DNA of 36,023 nt from Alphaproteobacteria bacterium (GTDB taxonomy: Bacteria > Pseudomonadota > Alphaproteobacteria > ATCC43930 > CGMCC-115725): NCBI GenBank assembly GCA_019240125.1, contig JAFAYW010000175.1:1-36023 (forward strand), given 5' to 3'. A program made the translations under genes and the position numbers. Shown in pieces: positions 25,070 to 33,926 of the stretch. Position 1 is the first letter of the stretch, and each line of letters opens with the position of its first letter. A model generated the notes under the pieces. The model did no database searches. It was given only the letters and a program-made list of their open reading frames with translations, and was not told the origin of the DNA.

Positions 25070-26689
25070 GTGAGCCTCTACGACGCGCCGCATCTGGCGC
25101 GCAACGCGGCGAATTACACCGCGTTGACGCCGCTCAACTACCTGGCCCGCGCGGCCGCGATCTATCCCGACAAAACGGCGGTGATCGATGGCCCGCGGCG
25201 CTTCACCTACCGCGAATTCTACGCCCGCTGCCGTCGCTTTGCGGGCGCGCTGCGACGGCGCGGCATCGGCCGGGGCGACACGGTGGCGGTCATGGCGCCC
25301 AATGTGCCGGCGCTGCTCGAGGCGCATTACGGGGTCCCGATGGCGGGCGCGGTGCTGAACGCGCTGAACTACCGGCTCGACGCTAGTTCGATCGCCTTCA
25401 TCCTGAATCATGGCGGCGCCAAATTGCTGATCGCCGACCGCGAATTCGGCGCGACCGTGCGCGATGCGCTGGCCCAGCTCGGGCGCGACCTGCCGGTGGT
25501 CGATATCGTCGACGATGCCGGCGCGGCACCGCTCAGCGACATCGAATACGAGGCGTTTCTTGGGGAAGGCGATCCCGACACGGAGTGGACGCCGCCCGAT
25601 GATGAGTGGAACGCGATCACGCTGAACTACACCTCGGGCACGACCGGCAATCCGAAGGGCGTCGTCTATCACCATCGCGGCGCGTTCCTGAATGCGATGG
25701 GCAATGCGATCACCTTCGGGCTCGACCGGCACGCGGTCTATCTGTGGACTCTGCCGATGTTTCACTGCAACGGCTGGACCTATACCTGGGGCGTCACCGC
25801 AGTGGCCGGCACGCATGTCTGTCTGCGGCGGGTCGATCCGGCGCTGATCTTCCCGGCCATCGCCGAGCATCGCGTGACGCATCTGTGCGGTGCACCGATC
25901 GTGCTGAATCTGTTGGTGCACGCGCCCGATCATGTCAAACGCCGCTTCGACCACATCGTTGAAGCCGCGACCGGCGGCGCGGCGCCGCCCTCGGCGGTGA
26001 TCGAAGCGATGGAGCGGATGGGGTTCCGCGTCACGCATCTTTATGGGCTGACGGAAAGCTACGGCCCCTCGACCTCCTGTGCCTGGCAGGAAGAGTGGGA
26101 GGGCCTGCCGCTGGGCGAGCGTGCCGGCCGTATGGCGCGGCAAGGAGTGCAATACCTGACGCTCGACCGCCAGCGCGTCGCGGATCCCGAAACGATGCGG
26201 GACGTACCGGCGGACGGGTTCACGCTCGGCGAATTGATGCTGCGCAGCAATACGCTGATGCGTGGCTATCTGAAGAACGAGGCGGCGAGTGCCGAGGCGT
26301 TTGCCGGCGGCTGGTTCCACTCCGGGGACCTCGCGGTGATGCACCCTGACCGGTATGTCGAGATCAAGGACCGCTCGAAAGACATCATTATCTCGGGCGG
26401 CGAGAACATCTCGTCGCTGGAAGTGGAAGAAGTGCTGTACCGCCACCCGCAGGTGATGGAAGCGGCTGTGGTCGCGAAGCCCGACGAGAAATGGGGTGAA
26501 ACCCCGTGCGCCTTCGTGACACTGAAGCCTGATGCGGAAGCGGTCAGCGAAGCCGACATCATCGCCTATTGCCGCACCAACCTCGCGCACTACAAGGCGC
26601 CGCGCACGGTCGTATTCGGCCCTCTGCCGAAAACCTCGACCGGCAAAATCCAGAAATACGCTCTACGCGAATCCGCGAAGATGTCCTAG
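25070..26689 (+). CDS. Acyl-CoA ligase (DmdB / fatty-acyl type)
   Basis: A 539-aa AMP-forming ligase. Motifs: NYTSGTTGNPKG at residues 186-197, YGLTESYGP, the WFHSGDLAV region, IISGGENISSLEVE and the catalytic lysine in TSTGKIQKYALR at the end. The overall pattern (MFHCNGWTYTWGV) matches the group that includes 3-methylmercaptopropionyl-CoA ligase DmdB and related medium-chain ligases; the exact acid is not proven. The start is a GTG at 25070 with GGGGCGAGG upstream. It lies just after the inverted repeat pair. Confidence 0.9.
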   Translation: MSLYDAPHLARNAANYTALTPLNYLARAAAIYPDKTAVIDGPRRFTYREFYARCRRFAGALRRRGIGRGDTVAVMAPNVPALLEAHYGVPMAGAVLNALNYRLDASSIAFILNHGGAKLLIADREFGATVRDALAQLGRDLPVVDIVDDAGAAPLSDIEYEAFLGEGDPDTEWTPPDDEWNAITLNYTSGTTGNPKGVVYHHRGAFLNAMGNAITFGLDRHAVYLWTLPMFHCNGWTYTWGVTAVAGTHVCLRRVDPALIFPAIAEHRVTHLCGAPIVLNLLVHAPDHVKRRFDHIVEAATGGAAPPSAVIEAMERMGFRVTHLYGLTESYGPSTSCAWQEEWEGLPLGERAGRMARQGVQYLTLDRQRVADPETMRDVPADGFTLGELMLRSNTLMRGYLKNEAASAEAFAGGWFHSGDLAVMHPDRYVEIKDRSKDIIISGGENISSLEVEEVLYRHPQVMEAAVVAKPDEKWGETPCAFVTLKPDAEAVSEADIIAYCRTNLAHYKAPRTVVFGPLPKTSTGKIQKYALRESAKMS

Positions 26690-26807
26690 TTGCAGAGCCG
26701 GGGCGGCATCGCGCGCAATATCGGAAAGCCAGGTTCCTGCAGCCGGTTGAGTTTTGGCACCTGGACTAGATGGGGCGAAGCAAAGCAAGAGCTTCGGTGG
26801 CACTCTG

Positions 26808-26996
26808 TCAGATGGAGCCCTGTTCGCGCAGCCGTCTTTCCGCCGCGTTCGCGATATCTGTCCACGCCTTCGCCGAAAGTTCGTCACCATTTTCCGATGC
26901 CATTTCAGCGCGCTCGCGCAAGTCAGCGACCGCGTCGGATCCTCTAGCCGATATGTATTCGGCCGCGACTTTATCAATGTCCTCGGCATCGTCCAT
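26808..26996 (-). CDS. Small acidic helical protein
   Basis: A 62-aa protein starting MDDAEDIDKVAAEYISARG and continuing with DAVADLRERAEMASENGDELSAKAW, then DIANAAERRL. It is acidic and predicted helical, of a style common as short hypothetical proteins in Rhizobiales-like genomes. The ATG at 26996 is chosen over the longer frame (27134) because the extra 46 residues look unlike coding sequence. No good Shine-Dalgarno. The surrounding DNA (26900-27150) is visibly less GC-rich than its neighbours. Function unknown. The rest of 26690-27197 shows nothing I can support. Confidence 0.6.
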   Translation of the reverse strand: MDDAEDIDKVAAEYISARGSDAVADLRERAEMASENGDELSAKAWTDIANAAERRLREQGSI

Positions 26997-27197
26997 GTAC
27001 TGCCAACGGGACCTGACAAAGTCAGTTGCGTAAATAAGTGCTGCCGATATTGTAAATATCGTGTATTTCGGGTGACATAACCCCCGTTTTTCATCAATAT
27101 CCGTAGCAAAACCTGCACTCGACCTTAAAGACATGTAAGCCGCTAAGGCACATCGCTGATGCTGACGCCCCGGTCTCTTCTGAGTGGCATCGTCGGC

Positions 27198-28316
27198 TCA
27201 TCGGCTCGATCGGACCTCGCTTGGACCGTTAATCGAGCCGGGTGGCGGGTACGACGCGTTGCTCAGGAATTCGCACAGCCGTTCTGCCGCGACCGCCAGC
27301 GAGTAGTGTTGCTCGGCCCGGTGGCGACCGGCCAGACCCATACGATCGCGCAATTCCGGATCGTGGGCCAATCGCTCCAAGGCGGCAGACCATGCCGCCG
27401 GCTCCTCGGCGAGAAAGCCGGTCACGCCGGGGAGCACGATGTTGCGGTTGACGCCGACCGGCGACGCGATGACCGGCAGGGCGCTTGCCATGTATTGGAT
27501 GAGTTTATAGCCGCATTTGCCGCGCTCCCACGGCTCGTCGGGCAAGGGCATGATGCCGACGTCGCACAGCGCCAAATCCTCGGCTTCTCGCTCGAGGGAC
27601 CAGGCGCGGCGGTCGACCGGCAGCCCGTCGAGAGCCTGCGGGTTGGCACCGCTGAGCAGAATGCGCAGCGGCAATCGCTGTGCGAGTTCCGCAAGCATCG
27701 GCCGCAACGGTTCAAGATAGGCGCTGGTCAATGACGAACCGATCCAACCGATCGTGAACGGTCGACCGTCATGCTGTCGCGGCGTGCCGTGGTAGCGATC
27801 GACATCAACGACGGTCGGCAATTCGACGACGTCGCGGGCGCCGTGCTTTCTTGCCCATTCGCCGATGTAGGGATTGCCGGAAATGACCCGCCGCGCCGCT
27901 GCCATCAGTTTCGCGATCTTACGGCCGAGCATAAGGCGCACCAGGGGGTTTCTGTGCTGGTCATAGGCGTGGAACACGGCGTCGTCGTAATCAAGCACGA
28001 CCGGGACGCCGGCGAGCTTGAAAAGAGCCAATTCGGGCCAGGCGGGCAGCCAAGGCAGCGCCTCCTTCTCGATCCATACCAGGTCGTAGCGACCTCGAAT
28101 CCGCAATAGAACGCCAAGGCGACGGAGATACGCCGTTGCGATCCGCGTCAATCTTGGGGAGCGACCGGCGTTCAGACTCACGACATAGTCGTCGCTCAGC
28201 AGCGGCGAGACCTCAGCCTGGATCGCGGCTTCCGCCAATAGCGGCAGGAACTGATAGCAGCGTTGCCGGCTGCTCGCGGCGCGCTCGCCATAGCGAGTCA
28301 GGAAGAGGACGCGCAC
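27198..28316 (-). CDS. Glycosyltransferase, family 4-like
   Basis: A 372-aa GT-B glycosyltransferase. It opens VRVLFLTRYGERAASSRQR, and the donor-site half carries FTIGWIGSS and the PLPDEPWERGKCGYKLIQYMASALPVIASPVG segment typical of GT4 enzymes, split here as PLPDEPWERGKCGYK and LIQYMASALPVIAS. It transfers a sugar from an activated donor onto a polysaccharide or lipid. The start is taken as the GTG at 28316, because the longer frame overlaps the preceding gene and reads like antisense of it. The GT2 gene stops 22 bases upstream, so the two form one operon. Confidence 0.86.
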   Translation of the reverse strand: MRVLFLTRYGERAASSRQRCYQFLPLLAEAAIQAEVSPLLSDDYVVSLNAGRSPRLTRIATAYLRRLGVLLRIRGRYDLVWIEKEALPWLPAWPELALFKLAGVPVVLDYDDAVFHAYDQHRNPLVRLMLGRKIAKLMAAARRVISGNPYIGEWARKHGARDVVELPTVVDVDRYHGTPRQHDGRPFTIGWIGSSLTSAYLEPLRPMLAELAQRLPLRILLSGANPQALDGLPVDRRAWSLEREAEDLALCDVGIMPLPDEPWERGKCGYKLIQYMASALPVIASPVGVNRNIVLPGVTGFLAEEPAAWSAALERLAHDPELRDRMGLAGRHRAEQHYSLAVAAERLCEFLSNASYPPPGSINGPSEVRSSR

Positions 28317-28338
28317 AGCCTTTGCTCGCGGTTCCGCG

Positions 28339-30252
28339 TCAGCGATCCGCCAGCTTGCCTCCGGCCGCGCGCCAAGGAGGTGGCCGGCGGGGTGGGAAGG
28401 CGAGGCCGATGGATTTGCTGTGCAGCGACAGGTTCGGATTGTAGTAGGGATCGTTGTCGAGGATGTCGCCCCAGCGCTGCCGCATAAAGGCGTTTTCGGC
28501 GGCGAACTCCGCATGCCGTTCCGGCAACAGATCGGGTCCGCGCGAGGCCGACTCGAAGTGGTAAAGCTGCGCCAGCGGCGTCCAGACCAACAACAATCCT
28601 TGTTCTCGGATCTTCAAGCAAAGATCGACGTCGTTAAAGGCGACCCGCAGATGGTCGGCATCAAAGCCGCCGACCGCGTCAAAGACCTCGCGCCGCATCG
28701 CCAGGCAGGCGGCGGTCAGCGCCGACAGGTTCTGCTGCAACTGGGCGCGGCCGAAATAGCCGCCCTTATCGCGGCTCAAGCCAAGATGGAAATGGCCAGC
28801 GACGCCGCCACCGACACCCAGGATCACCCCCCCATGCTGCAATCTGCCATTCGGGTATAGCAGCTTGGCGCCGACCGCGCCGATTTCGGGGCGGATGACA
28901 TTCGCGATCATGTGGCGCAGCCAATCCGGGTTGATCGCCTCGGTGTCGTTGTTCAAAAACAGCAGGATTGAGCCCGTTGCCTGTTCGGCGGCCCAGTTGT
29001 TGATTGCCGAGAAATTGAAGCGGTGCGGATACGGCAGCACGCGGACCCGCGGGTTCACTGCGATGCCTGAGAGGTATTCGAGTGTTGCCGCCTCGCTGCT
29101 GAGGTTGTCGACGATCAGAATTTCCAGGTCCTGGTAATCCGTCCGCTCAAGAAGGCTGTTAATGCAGCGGGACAGCAGATCGACCCGGTCCTTTGTCGGT
29201 ATGATGATGCTGACCCTCGGTTCGCGCGGCAGCGGATAGTGGATTTCGTGAAAGCCGGGCCCTTCGGCCGCAATCACATCGGCCGCGATACCGCGTCGGT
29301 ACAGATGTTCGGCGACCGCGTCGCATGATGCGACGGCGGCGCGCGGTTTCGTGCCCGACCAGCCGGCCGTCGAGCCGGCGCTGGCCCGCCAATGGTACAA
29401 GACGTGCGGGATGTGGCGGATGCGTTCGGCGGTCGCTTGCTCGATCACCCGCAGCGCCAGATCGTAATCCTGGCTTCCGTCCAGTTCCGGCCGCAAGCCG
29501 CCCAGCTTGCGGACAAGGGCGGTTCGATACACCCCCAGATGCGAAATCATGTTCTGCGATAGGAACAGGTCCGGGTTCCAATCGCTTTTGAAGTGCGGCT
29601 GATAGCGCCGGCCTTGATAATCGATCTTGTCCTCGTCGCTGTAGAGAAGGTCGACTTCCGGGTATTGGTCGATCTCGCGCGCAACGAGGTAAAGAGCGTG
29701 CGGCGCCAGTAAATCATCATGATCAAGCAAGGCGATGTAATCGCCGGTTGCCACATCGATTGCGCTGTTGGTGGCCGCGGCAATGCCGCCATTGCTCGCG
29801 CGCAGAACGATCCGGATGCGGGCGTCGCGAGCCGCGCAGTCTCGCAGCAGGGGCGCGATATGCGGAGCGGGCGATGCATCATCGGCGAGACACAGCTCCC
29901 AATCGGGATAGCACTGGTCTATCACCGAATCGATCGCGGCGCGCAGAACCGCTTCGGGGGTGTTATAGACCGGTACCACGACAGAGATACGGGTGCGCGC
30001 CGACATCGTGGCGATTGCGGTGGCGATCGCCGCACGATCGTCGTCTGACAGCGTGTCATAGCGCGCGACCCAGCGCCCGTACGTTCGATTGTTGAGGTCT
30101 GGATCGAGACCAAAGGCAAAGCGGGCGTAGCGGACGTAAAGCATAACAACGAGCCGCTGGATCGGGTGCGGCATTGTTGCGTGCGCGCGTTTGAGGAAAT
30201 TCTTGATGCGGCGTCGAAACGAGATTGGCGCCTGCTCTGCCGCCGAGGCCAT
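28339..30252 (-). CDS. Two-domain family 2 glycosyltransferase
   Basis: A 637-aa protein with two GT-A domains in tandem: SVVVPVYNTPEAVLRAAIDS with the DHDD metal site (LLDHDDLL), and SIIIPTKDRVDLLSRCINS with NNDTE. The N-terminal 90 residues are a helical region with KNFLKRAHATMPHPIQRLVV. Such tandem enzymes add alternating sugars in O-antigen or capsule repeat units. The ATG at 30252 is preferred on family likeness, though a longer start at 30360 is open and would overlap the divergent acyltransferase. Followed by the GT4-like gene in the same operon. Confidence 0.88.
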   Translation of the reverse strand: MASAAEQAPISFRRRIKNFLKRAHATMPHPIQRLVVMLYVRYARFAFGLDPDLNNRTYGRWVARYDTLSDDDRAAIATAIATMSARTRISVVVPVYNTPEAVLRAAIDSVIDQCYPDWELCLADDASPAPHIAPLLRDCAARDARIRIVLRASNGGIAAATNSAIDVATGDYIALLDHDDLLAPHALYLVAREIDQYPEVDLLYSDEDKIDYQGRRYQPHFKSDWNPDLFLSQNMISHLGVYRTALVRKLGGLRPELDGSQDYDLALRVIEQATAERIRHIPHVLYHWRASAGSTAGWSGTKPRAAVASCDAVAEHLYRRGIAADVIAAEGPGFHEIHYPLPREPRVSIIIPTKDRVDLLSRCINSLLERTDYQDLEILIVDNLSSEAATLEYLSGIAVNPRVRVLPYPHRFNFSAINNWAAEQATGSILLFLNNDTEAINPDWLRHMIANVIRPEIGAVGAKLLYPNGRLQHGGVILGVGGGVAGHFHLGLSRDKGGYFGRAQLQQNLSALTAACLAMRREVFDAVGGFDADHLRVAFNDVDLCLKIREQGLLLVWTPLAQLYHFESASRGPDLLPERHAEFAAENAFMRQRWGDILDNDPYYNPNLSLHSKSIGLAFPPRRPPPWRAAGGKLADR

Positions 30253-30402
30253 ACCGTGCCGCTTGCTCCATTCTGCTCTGACGGGCCACTGCCGGACGGG
30301 CCCTAGCACGAAAGCGCCGGAACGGCCAATTCCGTGTCGCGACGCGGCACAACGCGGCATCCCCGTGTCCGCATCGTGACCGGTGCTGTCTCAATCGCTA
30401 CG

Positions 30403-31578
30403 ATGACGCTTATGCCAGCATCCCATGGTCCCGTTTCGCCGCTGGGCGCGTCTGGTTCCGGGCAGACGCCGCTCGCCTCGATCCAGGTCCTGCGGGCGCT
30501 CGCCGCGCTTGGGGTGACCGCTGCCCATAGCGTCGAACAGTTCGCCAAGCGCCTCGGCCTGCCGGGCGTTCTGCCCGATTTGAGCCTGGGGATGGCGGGC
30601 GTCGATCTCTTCTTCGTGATCTCCGGCTTCATCATGGTCTACGCCTCGGAACCGCTGTTCGCGCAGCCCCGCGCTCCGCTGATCTTCGCGCTGCGGCGCC
30701 TGGCGCGCATCGTCCCGCTCTACTGGGCCATTTCGAGCGTCGTGCTGGTCTACGTCCTGCTGCATTACCACGATCTTGCGGCAGCAAATATCTCACCCGC
30801 CTGGCTGGCATCGTCTTTTGCCTTTCTCCCTTGGCCGGGAGTGGATGGGACGATGCTGCCGCTCGTCGCGGTCGGCTGGACGCTCAATTACGAAATGTTC
30901 TTCTACGCCACTTTCTCGCTGGCGCTTTTGACGAGCCGGCGAAAGGCGGTTGTTCTTTTAACGCTGATCTATTTCGCGATTGTGCTAGCGGGCCGACCCC
31001 TCCAACCCCTGCCGTTGATGCTGACATTCTGGAGCGACCCGATCATTCTGGAGTTCGTCTTCGGCATCGTTATCGCCAGCGCGTTTCGAGAAGGGTGGCG
31101 GTTGCCGGCTTGGGCCTCCCATGGCCTCTTGCTGGCGGCACTCGCGGCTTTCGCCGTGAGCGGCTTCTGGCAGCGCGGTATCGTGCCTCGTCCCCTAGAG
31201 TGGGGTGTTCCGGCCGCAATGGCTGTTGCCGCGCTGGTTCTCGGCCCAGTGAGGCATTGCACCGGGTTCACCTCGCGGCTATTGGGTCGCCTCGGCGATG
31301 CGTCCTACGCTCTCTATCTGGTGCACCCTCTTGTTCTGATCTCGCCAAGATGGTTGTTCGCCAGGCTTATAGACCCAAGTTACGCGCCGGGTGTGTATGC
31401 CGCCGGGCTGGTCGTGGCGTCGGCCGGGGTGGCGCTGATCGTTCACGCCCTGTTTGAGAAACCCATGACGCGCAGATTGCAGCGGTGGCTACAACGCCAT
31501 GTCGCGCAGCGAGAGGGACTCGCAAATAACAAGCCCCTTGGGGCGGGCGCCGGCGTTACCGTCGAACCCCACGGCTGA
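30403..31578 (+). CDS. Acyltransferase 3 family membrane protein (sugar O-acylation)
   Basis: A multi-pass inner-membrane protein of about 391 aa, OafA/ExoZ type, which adds acetyl or other acyl groups to surface sugars. It has the SIQVLRALAALGVTAAHS start (LRxxAxxxVxxxH) with the catalytic-type His, GVDLFFVISGFIM, and roughly ten hydrophobic segments ending in SYALYLVHPLVL. The start is placed at the ATG at 30403; several in-frame ATG/GTG codons are possible between 30334 and 30412. Divergent from the GT2/GT4 operon with almost no gap. Confidence 0.88.
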   Translation: MTLMPASHGPVSPLGASGSGQTPLASIQVLRALAALGVTAAHSVEQFAKRLGLPGVLPDLSLGMAGVDLFFVISGFIMVYASEPLFAQPRAPLIFALRRLARIVPLYWAISSVVLVYVLLHYHDLAAANISPAWLASSFAFLPWPGVDGTMLPLVAVGWTLNYEMFFYATFSLALLTSRRKAVVLLTLIYFAIVLAGRPLQPLPLMLTFWSDPIILEFVFGIVIASAFREGWRLPAWASHGLLLAALAAFAVSGFWQRGIVPRPLEWGVPAAMAVAALVLGPVRHCTGFTSRLLGRLGDASYALYLVHPLVLISPRWLFARLIDPSYAPGVYAAGLVVASAGVALIVHALFEKPMTRRLQRWLQRHVAQREGLANNKPLGAGAGVTVEPHG

Positions 31579-31680
31579 GACCGTAGTCCGGGCGTGATAA
31601 TCGAGGCGGGCCTCACCCCAAGGCGGCGCAAGGGAAGATTTGATGCGGATTGCATGCGTTAAAGCGGCCCGAGGACGGAT

Positions 31681-32493
31681 GTGAATTGGTACTTCGCTAT
31701 CAGCGCGGCTTCCCTCGACCGCGCCGATCACGATTGGCGCGGCCTGATCGCCTCGGCGATCGCCTCGGCCAAGCAGCGAACCCGGCTGAAGCCGCACATG
31801 CTGTACGATGGCGAGCCGAGCGCCTTCACAGACGACATCCGCGCGCTCGGCGTGACCGTCATCCACCATCGCGTGTCGTTCTACGATGAGCTCGTCGCGT
31901 TCTCCCTGGCACGACGGTATCCGGATTGGCTGTCGATCGCCGCGGGTGCGTTTCTGCGGACGGAGATTCCGCTGATCGAGCATGACGAGGATTATGTCCT
32001 CTATACCGATTGCGACGTGATGTTCCTGCGTGACGTGCCGCGGTTGCAGTGCCGGAGCGCCCCGTTTGCCGTCGCACCTGAAACCAATCCCCTCACCCGG
32101 CGCAATATAAACAGCGGCGTGATGGTCATGAACCTGCCGGCGCTGCGACGGGATTGGCCGCAATTTCGGCAGTTCATGATCGATAATTTTGAGGACCTCA
32201 TCTCATTCGATCAGACCGCGTACGAGAAATTCTATGCGAAGCGGTGGCGACGACTGAGCCCCAGCTATAACTGGAGGCCCTATTGGGGTTATTACCCATG
32301 GGCGCATGTTGTTCATTGGCATGGCCCGAAGCCCACTCTGGTCCGCCGCCTGCTGAACGGCGATACGACGCCGGTGGAGATATGGGACCGGTTTTTTCGG
32401 CGGGCGCCAAGGTCCTATGCGCGATACCTCGCTACCTGGGACGACTTCCAGGCGGGAGCAGCGGGCTTTCAACCCAGCGCGGACGTCAGATAG
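31681..32493 (+). CDS. GT-A glycosyltransferase (family 8-like)
   Basis: A 270-aa enzyme with a DxD metal/donor motif in VLYTDCDVMFL and an ININ-type substrate strand (RRNINSGVMVMNL), then FDQTAYEKFY and the C-terminal HWHGPKP. This order matches GT8-like retaining transferases and related capsule enzymes. The start is a GTG at 31681 with GAGGA upstream. It sits between two acyltransferase genes in the same direction, so it likely builds the same surface polysaccharide. Confidence 0.82.
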   Translation: MNWYFAISAASLDRADHDWRGLIASAIASAKQRTRLKPHMLYDGEPSAFTDDIRALGVTVIHHRVSFYDELVAFSLARRYPDWLSIAAGAFLRTEIPLIEHDEDYVLYTDCDVMFLRDVPRLQCRSAPFAVAPETNPLTRRNINSGVMVMNLPALRRDWPQFRQFMIDNFEDLISFDQTAYEKFYAKRWRRLSPSYNWRPYWGYYPWAHVVHWHGPKPTLVRRLLNGDTTPVEIWDRFFRRAPRSYARYLATWDDFQAGAAGFQPSADVR

Positions 32494-32595
32494 GCTGTCG
32501 CCGCGCGAGCCGCAAACCTGATGACCGCACTGCGCAACCGGCGATCCCGCTGGCTACGGCATTCCCCCGCAGACCTGCAAGAGGCTGCCCACCCA

Positions 32596-33759
32596 ATGCG
32601 TTCGACGCGGCTCGAACACCTTGATTTCCTGCGCGGAGCGGCCGCCTTGCTCGTGTTGGCGGGGCACCTGCGTTCTTATCTTTTCCAGAACTACGCGGAG
32701 CTTGGCCACGCGAATTTGCTGCTCGGCGGCTTCTATCTTGTCACCGGATTGGGTCATCAGGCGGTGATGATTTTCTTTGCGTTAAGCGGCTTCCTGGTCG
32801 GCGGCAGAGCGCTCTCGGATAATCTGAACCATCGGTTTTCTTGGGCTCGCTATCTGCTGCGCCGCCTCACCCGCCTGTGGATCGTTATCATCCCGGCGCT
32901 GGTGCTGACGCTGTTGTTCGACAGCCTCGGCATCCGACTGACCGATGGCGTCGGCTATGACGGTCGGTTCTGCACGATCTACAGCTCCGGCCCTTGCAGC
33001 ACCGCCGGGCTTGAGCAGTCGCTGACAACGTTTATTGGCAACCTGTTTTTTCTGCAGACGATCTGGGTTGTGCCCTTTGGCAGCAATGCGCCGATGTGGA
33101 GCCTTGCCAGCGAGTTCTGGTATTATGTTGTGTTCCCGCTCGCGCTCTGGCTTGTCTGTGCCCGCATCGGGCTCGTTACGCGAGTAGCGGGGGCACTGGC
33201 TTTAATCGCCGTCCTTCGCCTGCTGCCAGATTGGCTGCTTGCTTACGGGCTGATCTGGGTGGCGGGAGCCGCCGCAGCCTGGTGTCATCGTCGACAGTTC
33301 CTCGCCGGCTTTATGCGCCACCTGTTGGTGCGGGGCGGGGCGCTGTGCCTGCTCGTCGGGGCGATTGTACTGGCGAAGCTTCGGCTCGGCGAACTTGCCG
33401 ATCTTGGACTTGGGCTGGTGGTCGCATCGGTCTTGCCGGTCCTCGCCAGTCTGCCGAATCCCGGCTCGAAGTACGGCGCGGTGGCACGAGCGTCATCCGA
33501 AATCTCCTACACGCTCTACCTGACCCACTTTCCGCTTCTGACGTTCATCATCCTCACCGGACTGGCGCCGCACCGCATGCAGATGAGCCCGGCCGTCGCG
33601 GCGGTCTACGGCGCGCTGTTGCTGGTCTGCATCGGTTGGGCCGCCGCCCTCTGGTGGTGTTTCGAACGCAACACCGATCGCGTCTACGCCGCCCTATCCC
33701 GGAACTTGCCGCCAAAGCCTCTACAGACCCCCTCTTTCGGGAATCCGGATTCCGCCTAA
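32596..33759 (+). CDS. Second acyltransferase 3 family membrane protein
   Basis: A membrane protein of about 387 aa with the family start LEHLDFLRGAAALLVLAGHLR (LDxLRGxAAxxVxxxH), split as LEHLDFLRGAAALL and VLAGHLR, then MIFFALSGFLVGGRAL and about ten membrane segments; SEFWYYVVFPLAL is the conserved mid-domain. It O-acylates a sugar, probably the same polysaccharide. The ATG at 32596 is chosen because the motif starts a few residues later and GAGG precedes; a longer frame from 32521 is open. It ends 26 bases before the 3' end of selC, facing it. Confidence 0.87.
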   Translation: MRSTRLEHLDFLRGAAALLVLAGHLRSYLFQNYAELGHANLLLGGFYLVTGLGHQAVMIFFALSGFLVGGRALSDNLNHRFSWARYLLRRLTRLWIVIIPALVLTLLFDSLGIRLTDGVGYDGRFCTIYSSGPCSTAGLEQSLTTFIGNLFFLQTIWVVPFGSNAPMWSLASEFWYYVVFPLALWLVCARIGLVTRVAGALALIAVLRLLPDWLLAYGLIWVAGAAAAWCHRRQFLAGFMRHLLVRGGALCLLVGAIVLAKLRLGELADLGLGLVVASVLPVLASLPNPGSKYGAVARASSEISYTLYLTHFPLLTFIILTGLAPHRMQMSPAVAAVYGALLLVCIGWAAALWWCFERNTDRVYAALSRNLPPKPLQTPSFGNPDSA

Positions 33760-33785
33760 AACAGCCCGCTCCAGCTAATAGAAAA

Positions 33786-33877
33786 CGGAAGAGGCAGGAG
33801 TCGAACCTACCAGGGACGCCTACGCGCCCCCCAACGGGTTTGAAGCCCGCGCGCCCCACCGGGAACGGTACTCTTCC
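33786..33877 (-). tRNA. selC: tRNA-Sec (anticodon UCA)
   Basis: The minus strand folds as a selenocysteine tRNA of about 92 nt: acceptor GGAAGAG/CTCTTCC with discriminator G, an anticodon stem CGGG/CCCG around CTTCAAA with anticodon TCA (33843-33841) that reads UGA, a long variable arm (GGGGGGCGCG ... stretch), and a T arm with GGTTCGACTCC. CCA is not encoded; a TTTT run follows. Its presence implies SelA, SelB and at least one selenoprotein elsewhere in the genome; none is in this window. selC genes are frequent island insertion sites. Confidence 0.95.
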
Positions 33878-33926
33878 GCGGCAACAATGTCCGCGCGGCC
33901 TTGCGGGGTCAACCGATTGCGATGCG

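Noticed and set aside
24929-26590. 553-aa minus-strand open frame
   Set aside because: It lies antisense to the acyl-CoA ligase, which has complete motifs; the RKQGPT/CFRRDD end comes from the inverted repeat. Long antisense frames are expected in high-GC DNA.
33786-33877. Selenoprotein gene in this window
   Set aside because: I looked for in-frame TGA interrupting the recognised genes and saw none; all read through normally without Sec.
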